This document shows, piece by piece, positions 56,266-64,000 of a stretch of 64,000 nucleotides of DNA. This DNA comes from Choricystis sp. odSpoLacu1. Taxonomy: Eukaryota > Chlorophyta > Trebouxiophyceae. The stretch lies in assembly GCA_958009055.1 (NCBI GenBank), contig OY253650.1, forward strand, positions 620,001 to 684,000, given 5' to 3'. Every line of letters starts with the position of its first letter. The stretch's first letter is position 1. Both the position numbers and the translations under genes were made by a program. The notes below the pieces were generated by a model. It saw only the letters and a program-made list of their open reading frames with translations, was not told the DNA's origin and did no database searches.

Positions 56266-57330
56266 ATGACTCGCAAACTCCTGGTCGCCGTTGCCGCCGA
56301 CCAGCAGGTCACCCAAGCATCCCCCATGCTCCGCCTGGCCGCCTCCCTCGCCGCCTCCGGCGACTCGGTGCACGTGGTGTCGGTGCTGCCGCCTCCGTCG
56401 GCCGGCCTGCCCCCTCTGACCTCCGCCGCGGCCGCTGCCGCCGTCATGCACGCCTCCGACGCATCCCACGACATCGAAACCGCACGCCGCGCGGTGTCTG
56501 CGGCGCGCGATGGGCTCGCATCGCTGGGGTGTCCACGCGCGGTGCCCCACATCCTGCCCTCCGCGGGCGGCGCGTCCGGCGCGGCCGCCTCCCTGGCCGC
56601 CTGGGCCCACTCCCGCCACGTGGACGTGGTGGTGGTGGGGTGCCGGGGCTTGGGCGCGACCGGGCGGGCGCTGGCACCGCTGGTGGGGCTGGGCTCTGTG
56701 TCGGACGCTCTGGTCAAGGACGCGCACGCGCCGGCAGTCGCTGTCGCGCGGGGCGGTGCTGGCGACTCCGCCCCACCCCTGGACACCCCTCCCGTCGTCG
56801 TCGTGGGTGTGGACGGGTCGGGCCCGTCCATGGCCGCAGTGCGGTGGGCGGCGAGGACGCTGGCGCGGCGTGGCGACACCGGCGCGCGCCTGCACGTGGT
56901 GGCTGCGGCGATGCTCCCTCCCCTCCCGATTCACATGGATGACGCCAGCGCGGTCACCGCCATCGAGTCCCACGCGTGGGAAGCGTCCAAAGAGGCCGCC
57001 CTGGAGGAGGCGCGCGTCGCGTCGACGGACGCGGCGGCCGCGGCGGCGTCCCTGCTGCCGGCGGAGGGCGCGGTCGCGGCACACGCCCTCCTGCCGGCGG
57101 GCGGTGCCCAGGGCGCTGCCGACGAACTTGTCGCCTACGCCCACCGCGTCGGCGCCACGCTCATCGTCGTGGGGTCGCGCGGCCTGTCGGCGTGGCGGCG
57201 CGCCCTGCTGTCGATTGTGGGCATGGGGTCGGTGTCGACCGCGGTCGCTCACCGTGCGCCGTGCGGCGTGGTTGTCGTGCGGGCGGGGGGGGAGGATGAG
57301 GATCACGCCCACCCAGCCAAAATTGACTGA
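56266..57330 (+). CDS. Two-domain universal stress protein
   Basis: An intronless ORF of 354 residues made of two tandem USP (UspA-fold) domains, about 1-165 and 170-345. Both keep the nucleotide-binding pattern G-x2-G-x9-G-S: VVGCRGLGATGRALAPLVGL with GSVS, and VVGSRGLSAWRRALLSIVGM with GSVS, and each starts with a parallel strand ending in VDG/VAAD. The ATP-binding type is therefore likely. No targeting peptide is seen. Tandem USPs of this kind are frequent in bacteria and in algae, and respond to stress in many cases; specific function is unknown. TGA stop. Confidence 0.9.
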   Translation: MTRKLLVAVAADQQVTQASPMLRLAASLAASGDSVHVVSVLPPPSAGLPPLTSAAAAAAVMHASDASHDIETARRAVSAARDGLASLGCPRAVPHILPSAGGASGAAASLAAWAHSRHVDVVVVGCRGLGATGRALAPLVGLGSVSDALVKDAHAPAVAVARGGAGDSAPPLDTPPVVVVGVDGSGPSMAAVRWAARTLARRGDTGARLHVVAAAMLPPLPIHMDDASAVTAIESHAWEASKEAALEEARVASTDAAAAAASLLPAEGAVAAHALLPAGGAQGAADELVAYAHRVGATLIVVGSRGLSAWRRALLSIVGMGSVSTAVAHRAPCGVVVVRAGGEDEDHAHPAKID

Positions 57331-57586
57331 GTATGGGGCATGTGGAGAGTGAGAGAGAAGGCTGAGGCACGAAGCAAGAAGTGTGGGGAGGGTTGAAACA
57401 TTGTTTTTTTGGTTGCACCCCGCCTGTTGAAAAAGCTCCCCCGATCATGCTTCTCCTCTCTCTCTCTCAGAGTTTCTCTCTCTCCCACCCGCCTGTGTAT
57501 GTTGTTTTGTTTTGTGCCCATGAAAAAGGAAAAGTAGAAAACCCTATATCACCCCCCCCCACACTCTCTTTTTTGTGCACGCGTGT

Positions 57587-60500
57587 TCAAAACGCGGGCC
57601 CACCGCCACCGCCACCCCCCCCGGGCGCCGCCGGCAGCGCCAGCGGCAGCATGTGGGCGTACTCCTCCCCGTTGGCGCCGCCCGCCGTGCTGGCCGCCGC
57701 CTTCTTGGCGGCATCACGCTCGGTCATGAGGGTGTCGACTTTGGTCGTCACGTCGCGCAGCGACTGGATCAAAAACGGCATCGCGGCATCCACCACACCG
57801 TGCGCCCACGCCGCCTCCAGCACGACGTCGGGCTTGAGCAGGGAGGCGCAGGCGAACAGGGTGGCGGCGAAGCACTCCTTTTCGCCCGCCTCCACGTAGT
57901 GGCGCATGAGGGATTCAGCGACAGCGGGGTCATTCGATGCAGCCGCCGCCGCTACCGCTTCCTTGGACAGACCGTCCTTGGTAGCCAGGGACACCGCCTT
58001 GTCCCAGGCGCCGATGGAGGTGAAGATGGAGGCCGCCACCCGGCGGAAGGCGACGTCGGGGTGGGTCTCCAGGCGGGTGGCCAGGCCGCGCGCGTCGAAC
58101 GCGTCGTGTTGCGCGACCGACTCGGCCAGCGCTGCCGCGTCCCCCTCCTCCACCAGCAGCTCGTTGACGGCGTCGTTGACGGCGGGAATGTTTGACTTCT
58201 GCACGGACAGCAGGTAGTCTTTGGCGAGGGCGAGGTGGCCGGCCTTGCGCAGGACGGAGACGGCGCGCGCGTGGTCGAGGCGCGCTTCCAGCACTTTCAG
58301 CAGGTCCACCAGGAGGTCAGGGTGTTGCTCCAGGTAGAAGGTGATGGCTTTGTAGAAGACTTCCGGGTTGGAGACCTGAGAGAGGAGGTGGGGTGTGTGG
58401 GTGGTGTGGGTGTGAGTGTGGTTTTTGAGATGAACCATAAAAAAAAACAAAAGCCCGCTCTCTCCTCTCTCTCCCACTGACCTTCACCGTCACGTCCTTG
58501 AACTTGACGTGCTCCCACGCCACGGGCGAGTGCGCCATCATGACGCCCGCCGCATTGTCATACTCATCGTACGCGATGTAGAGGAACACGAGCTCCGCCC
58601 ACAGCCCCGCATCGTCGCACACGCGGATCAGGCGCGGCACGTTGAGGCGCGGCGCAAACAGTTTGATGTGCTCCATCAGCTTGGCGGGGGCGTGGCGCGC
58701 GTACAGGATGCCGAGCTCGGTGAAGATGCCCATGTGGGCGCGTTCGAGGCCGATGCCGGATTCCAGGAGGGAGGCGAGTTCGTCAATCATGCCGCGGTCG
58801 GTGTACTTGGACACGACGTCGTCCAGGTCGTCCGCGTTGACGATGACGTTGAGGGCGGCCAGGGCGGCGAGGCGAGTCTCCCCATCGTCCAGGCAGGCGT
58901 AGGCGACCTCCTTCCAGGTGCGGGGGGAGTTGGCTTTGCGCGCAGCGTCGAGGGCGGCCTGATGTTTTTTCAGTTTGAGCATGCACGACGCGACGCGCGC
59001 GTGGTTGGGCACGCGCGCGAACACGGCGCGGGCGGCGTCGTAGGCTTCCGCCGCAAACAGGCGGTCGCCCACGGTCTGCAGGTTGGCGGCGTGTGGGGAG
59101 GCGAGGAAGGCCTCAAGCGCGGCGACGTCGCCGCCCGCCGCGAGCGCGGCAGCCAGCTCCGAGTCGACGGCGGGGTCCTTCCTCACCTTGCGGGCGGCTT
59201 GGAGGAACGCGATGAGGGGTTTGTGCGCCTTGGCGGCTGTGGCGGCCGTCACGACGTCGGGCAGGCGCGAAAAGTCGCCCGCCTTCATGTACGCGCCAAT
59301 GGCAGCGTCCGCGTCGCCGGCCGCGAGCTGGGCGGCCGCGACTTCACCCCACACACCCGCGTCGTCCGCGGTGGCGGCGTAGTCGGCGGCTTTGGCCAGG
59401 CCAGCTTCGCCACCATGCTCCAGCAGCACTTTGACGGCTTGGGCTTTGAGCCCAAACTTGGAGTAGATTGCAAACGCTTCGTCAAACATCTCGTACCCGA
59501 CCGCGATCTCGCCGACCGCGGGGCCGTCAAAGTTGTCCAGCCGCGCCACGTAGTCCGCGACGCGGGCTTTGTCCGCCTTGATGGCGGTGATGATGAGCAG
59601 GTTCTGCAGGTTGTGGTTGTTGGCGAAGGACGAGTTTTGGAGGACGATCTTTTCGAGCAGCTCGATCAACTCCGACTGCAGCCCCGCCGCCATGAAGGCT
59701 TTGACCGCGACGGAGACTTGCTCCGGGTTGCGGCACTCGGGCAGGGCGGTGGAGACGACCTGATGGTGGAGTGGGGGAGAGAGTTAGGAAAACGAAAAAA
59801 AAAACGACCGCAGCTCGCGCTCTCTCCCTCTCCCTCCCTCTCTCAACTCTCACCTGGTCCACCAGCGCACGCCGCCCCGCGTTGCCCTCATCCAGCACGG
59901 TGGCCCACAGGTCGGCGTCCGCCCGCTCCACCACATAGCGGGCCTGCACCTTGAACAGGGAGTGCTTGGCGGTGCACGCCACCAGTTCAGCGTCGCACTG
60001 GCCGCGCCGGTACGCGACGCACGCGAGGTGGGGGTCCCGCTTCTCGCAGTGTTTGCCCACGACGACGGAGTCGTAGTACGGGTTGGTGGTGAGGAAGTGC
60101 TCCGCGTTGGCGCCCGCGTCGACGACCGTCTTGCCCAGGGCAGAGTGAACCCCCGGGTCGTGGGAGCCTTCCGCGACCAGCTGCTCCAAAAACAGGGTCA
60201 ACAGTTTCAGCCGCCCCCGCGTCTCCACCTCGTCGCACAGCTTGTCCACGGGCACCAGGGACCGCACCGACAGGATGAGGCCGGTGACGTAGTCGTCGGG
60301 GGCGCCGGCGTCCAGCAGCGCGCCGACGACGGCGGGCGCTTGCGACGGGTTGACTTTTTGGACGTACGCCTCGATGTAGCGCGCCATGCCGTTGGCGTGC
60401 AGGTAGGCGGTCAGGTCGCCCACCATGCCGTGCCGGTCGCACACGTTGATGAGGGGGCGGGCGTCGGGCAGCTTGGCGTCCATCAGGAAGGCTTTGGTCC

Positions 60501-63438
60501 GTTCGGGGGGGTAGTAGTCCGACTCGCGCGTCGCGCGCTCCACCTCCTTCACGTTGCCCGTCTTGGCGGCGGCCTCGATGTACTTGAAGTGGACGTCCGG
60601 GTCTTGGGAGAAGGCGACGTAGGACCCCAGGTACAGGTAGAGACCGGCGGCGGAGCCGTGGTCTTCAAACAGTTTGACGACGCGCGCGGCGCCGATCTGC
60701 TCCGTGTACTCCTTGGCGATCTGCACCACCAGGGCCAGGTTTTGCTGGGGGTTGGACACCAGCAGCTCCTTCAGACAGTCCAGCGCCCACTCGGCGGACA
60801 GGGAGCCAAAGAACTCGACCAGGGCGGCGGGGTCGAGGGCGTGCGTGTTGACGACGGCGCGCCGAATGTCGGCGAGGTCGGTGTAGTGCTGGAGGGCGCG
60901 CATGTAGAGGCCTGCCTTCTCCGCCAGTTGAGCGATGCGGGGGCGGTCATAGTGGGTGAGCTGGCCGGAGGCCAGGATGGCGTCCGCGACTTGGGGGTTG
61001 GTGACCAGGTTGATTTCGAGGAGCTGTGAGGGTTGAGAGGAAGAAAGTGAGCGTTTTTTTTTTTGTTTTCGTTTTGTTTCTCCTCTCTCTCCTCCCCACC
61101 CCTCTCTCTCTCCTACCTTGGTCTGCAGCTTGTCGTGCTCCGGCTTGTCCTCCGCCAGCGCGTCCAGCAGGAAGGCGGTCGCCTCCCGCACCATGTTGCG
61201 CTGCAGGAAAAGGTCGGCGACGGCGCCGACTTCAACACCCGACCCGGGTTGTTTGATCACGGCTTTCGCCAGCGACACCGCGGCATCCCCGTTGTCCATC
61301 ATCAGGCGCTGCAGCAGGGCCATGTAGTCGGGCTTCTCGCCCGACGCGGAGGCCACGGCGGCCAGGGAGGCAAAGTCGCCTTTCGACGCGAGCGCTTCGA
61401 TGACCTTGGACGTCGCACCAGCGGCCTTGTACACCCCCAGCGCGGCGTCAGCGTCGCCCGCCCCCTTGAGGGCATCCCCCAGCGCCTCCGAGGGGGTCAG
61501 CTTGCCGTCCTTGAGCCAGGCGTCCAGCAGGTGCTTCTTGCCTTGCGCCAGGACGAGGCGCGCCAGCTCGACCGATTCCGGCGCGTTTAGCCCGCCCCGC
61601 TGCAGCAGGGTGCCAAAGTAGACGAGCAACGGGGACGGCTGGCCGGAGGGGGCGGGCACGCTCTTGAAGCGGTCCATGGTGGCGGGTGTGCGCAGGGCGC
61701 CGTTGGGCGAGTCGGCGGCCGCTACGGAGGCTGCCTTGAAGTCGCCGGCAGCAAACAGGCGATCAAAGTTGGCCCCCACCAACGCGTCCGCGCCGGGGAG
61801 GTTGCCCCGCTGGGCCAGGGCCAGGGCCAGCTCCACATTCTTCAGCTGGCCCGCGACAAAGGGTACGAGGGCGGCCTCGTCCACAGTGGCGTGCAGGACT
61901 TGGCCGCGCCGGTTGATGACAAATACGCCGCCCGAGGACGCGCACGGCGTCGCCAGGAACACGGGGTCGGCCGACACCCGGTTGCGGTAGACGGCGGCGC
62001 CCGAGGTGGCGTCGTACACAAACAACAGGCCCAGCTTGGTGACGACGTAGGCGAGGCCGTACTTGTCGGAGACGTGGAGCGCGACGGGAAAGTCGTCGGC
62101 ATACTCGGGCGGAAAGAACAGTTCCGCAGCCTTCTTCAGTGCCGGCGTCCCGGGGGGCGCCCCAAGCTGCACGATGTGCAGCTTGGACGCGGCCGCCGTC
62201 TTCTGGGCGAACACGATGACGGGGACGGGGGCGGCGGCGCCGGGAGGGGTGACCGCGGCAAAGGCGGCCGCGTGCGCGTCGAGCACTTGGGAGCGGCGCG
62301 CGTCGCCCGACCACAGCTGCAGGACGCCGCGCACCAGGGCGGGGCGATCAGCAGCACCAGGCGCGATGCCCACCAGGGCGGCCCACTTGCCGTCCGGGGT
62401 GGTGCGGTAGGAGATGATCTGGGTGGCCTCCAGCGCAGGCGCGCGGCCGAAGACCTTGACTGGGTCAGAGGCGGGGGTATTGCCGTCCCCCACCACCCAC
62501 TTGTAAACCGCGGTCGCCGTCACCAGCCCCAGCTCGGTGGCGGACGTCCACTTCCAGTAGACCACGGGGTCTGCGATTTGAAAGGAGGCGACCTTGGCCT
62601 TGGAGTCGAGGTCAAAAACTTGGAGCGAGTCGCCCGCCGCGCCCGCCACAGATGCCTTGAGCGCGATCCGCTTCGCGGACGCGGGCGCCATGATGGCCGA
62701 GTCGGCGGTGATGGGGCGGCGCACGGGGACGGTGGGGGAGGCGAGGTCGACGATGACGACCGAGTTCTGTTGTGGGGAGGGAGGGGAGAGGGTTGGAGGT
62801 GAGGGAAAGTGGGCAGGCCGAAACACGCACGCACGCCGCGTGCACCACCTTCTCTCTCCTACTCACCTGGGCGCCCGTCTCGCGCACGCAGATGAACTTG
62901 TCCGACTCCATCGTCGTGTTGGTGAAGGTCACAAACTGGGGGTCGACGCCCAGTGTGGTGAGCTGTGGGAGGGGGTGGGAAGGTGCAGGAGGGAGGTCGT
63001 TGGTTGTGGGGAAAGAAAACGGTCCCTCTCTCTCGGGCGGCGCCGCCCACACGCTCCCTCTCGGTGGCTCTCGATATGCGCAGTGTGCAGCAGGCGGCCG
63101 GCGCAAGGGCGCAGACGCGCGGGTCGAGGCGTTGGGGGCCCGCGCACGCGCCAGCGATGCGCGGGGGTCGTTTGTTCCCTCCCCTCCCCAACCGTGACGG
63201 CAGCCACGCGCGGCGTGTGCAGCGTGTCCACCAGGCAGCCTGGCGCGTTGCCCACGCCATCGGTGCCCGGCAACAAGGGCGGCAGGGCACGCGGGGGGCA
63301 CCGCCCATCTGCGCGCATCGCTCCATCCAACGGAAACACACACAGAAACGGCCACCCGCTCCCCCCTTCTCCCACGCCGCGTGTGGCAAACCCACTCACG
63401 TTGAGCGCCTCCTTGAGCACGATGGGGGCGGCCGCCAT
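57587..63438 (-). CDS. CHC: Clathrin heavy chain
   Basis: Exons 63438-63400, 62962-62867, 62766-61117, 61023-59854, 59759-58482 and 58375-57587 join in phase to 1673 residues, the usual length of clathrin heavy chain. The N-terminal propeller begins MAAAPIVLKEALN, TLGVDPQFVTFTNTTMESDK and IMAPASAKRIALKA; the legs show the seven clathrin repeats (for example LVTNPQVADAILASGQLTHY and NSSFANNHNLQNLLIITAIK) and the trimerisation region ends in a glycine-rich tail ([13 protein letters not shown]). The heavy chain forms the triskelion coat at the plasma membrane and trans-Golgi. All six exon joins keep phase and codon character. TGA stop. Confidence 0.97.
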
Positions 63439-63799
63439 CTTGGTGCTGGTGTGTTTTCCTGCGGTGGCACGGAAGGACAAGGGAGCAACCGCCTGCTGGG
63501 GGCTGGTGTGCTGACGAGGGCGCGAGGGCTCCGGCGAAGGTGCCCACGCGGCGGGCTTCGCAGGCAGCGACCGCGCCGCGTGTGAGCGGGAGGAGAGGGG
63601 GCGCGGACGAGGGGAGAACGCACCAGAGGCAGATTGGCGAAGAGTGAGATTGAAACGTTTTCCGTCACTCCTCTCTCGTTCTCGCGCGCCACGCGCCTCT
63701 TGTCCCAACCACCGCGCGCGCCTTGTGCCTCTCAACTATAAGCGGCTCATTGCTCACACGCGCGCCCGGCCCACACGCACACCCACACACTCATCAAGA
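63439..63799. promoter_or_regulatory. Divergent upstream region of clathrin heavy chain and the next gene
   Basis: A 361-bp gap between divergent ATGs. The sequence AACTATAAG (about 63734-63742), 59-66 bp before the plus-strand ATG, is the best TATA-like site seen near any start in the window. Confidence 0.5.
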
Positions 63800-63871
63800 A
63801 TGGCCGGCCGCTTTTCGCAGCTGCTGAGAAGCATGAAGCCGCCCACGCCCGCGGCGCCCGGGTCGGACAGC
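63800..63871 (+). CDS. First exon of a gene running off the window
   Basis: ATG at 63800 opens 24 codons (MAGRFSQLLRSMKPPTPAAP) and meets a perfect GTGAGT donor at 63872. The rest of the window is G-rich intron-like sequence. The short Arg-containing start could be a mitochondrial presequence. Too little is present to name the product. Confidence 0.55.
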
Positions 63872-64000
63872 GTGAGTGTGGGGTGTGGGGTGTGTTGGAG
63901 TGGGGGTGGGGGAGTGGAGGGAGGGGAGGGGAGGCGGGGAGGGGCGACGGAGTGACGGCGGCGAGGGGGGGTCGAGGCCGGCGAATGCAGGGCTGGGCCT

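Noticed and set aside
1..64000. tRNA, rRNA, CRISPR, insertion sequences or viral genes
   Set aside because: I found no tRNA-like arm pattern, rRNA core sequence, spaced repeat array, transposase, reverse transcriptase or capsid-type protein in the frames examined; the CA and GA repeats are simple microsatellites. A tRNAscan or repeat search could still find something missed by eye.

Overview
This is a stretch of nuclear DNA from a eukaryote, most likely a green alga (Chlorophyta, perhaps a prasinophyte-grade picoalga). It is very GC-rich and densely packed, and most genes carry a few short GT-AG introns (about 60-500 bp, donors mostly GTGAGT or GTGCGT, acceptors CAG). The best lineage clue is a complete PsaF (photosystem I subunit III) gene with an intron and a bipartite plastid/thylakoid targeting sequence. 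PsaF is nuclear in the green lineage but plastid-encoded in red algae and their secondary derivatives. No prokaryotic operons, CRISPR arrays, rRNA or tRNA genes were seen. Exon boundaries below were read by eye from splice consensus plus phase and have not been checked against transcripts.

Layout: 3-10341 holds the 3' part of an NBAS/Sec39-like vesicle-tethering gene, a decayed minus-strand gene (4492-5314) and a SHPRH-type SNF2/PHD/RING ubiquitin ligase. 10470-15423 holds cytosolic HSP101/ClpB and a SET-domain methyltransferase locus rebuilt into a fold-back triplication. 15518-22988 is a minus-strand run: a tandem PAN-GT34 glycosyltransferase, an unknown membrane protein, an SLC35B1-like nucleotide-sugar transporter and an eIF4B-like protein. 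23141-35259 holds a disrupted gene with a hairpin-built candidate intron, CTF18, PsaF, COP9 subunit 2 and an ABCC transporter. 35449-49367 holds ORC5, a small zinc-finger protein, casein kinase 1, eIF3h, ABCF2, SDHAF4, PRP39 and a GDP-mannose transporter. 49368-64000 holds an M14 carboxypeptidase-like protein that seems to have lost its zinc site, mitochondrial Rieske, a type I membrane protein, FAD synthetase, a two-domain universal stress protein, clathrin heavy chain and the first exon of another gene.

Almost all genes are housekeeping: replication (CTF18, ORC5), chromatin and repair (SHPRH, SET), splicing and translation (PRP39, eIF3h, eIF4B, ABCF2), secretory traffic and glycosylation (NBAS, clathrin, SLC35B1, GDP-mannose transporter, GT34), energy (PsaF, Rieske, SDHAF4, FAD synthetase) and stress (HSP101, USP). 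Neighbours do not form pathways. They are arranged mainly as head-to-head pairs sharing 100-360 bp and tail-to-tail pairs.

The most notable items are the inverted triplication at the SET locus with 2-3 bp junction microhomologies, the pair of perfect hairpins filling a candidate intron at 23305-23373, the near-exclusive use of TGA stops, the M14 pseudoenzyme and the tandem GT34 protein with one degenerate domain. Three apparent frameshifts lie in simple-sequence runs and are probably indel errors.
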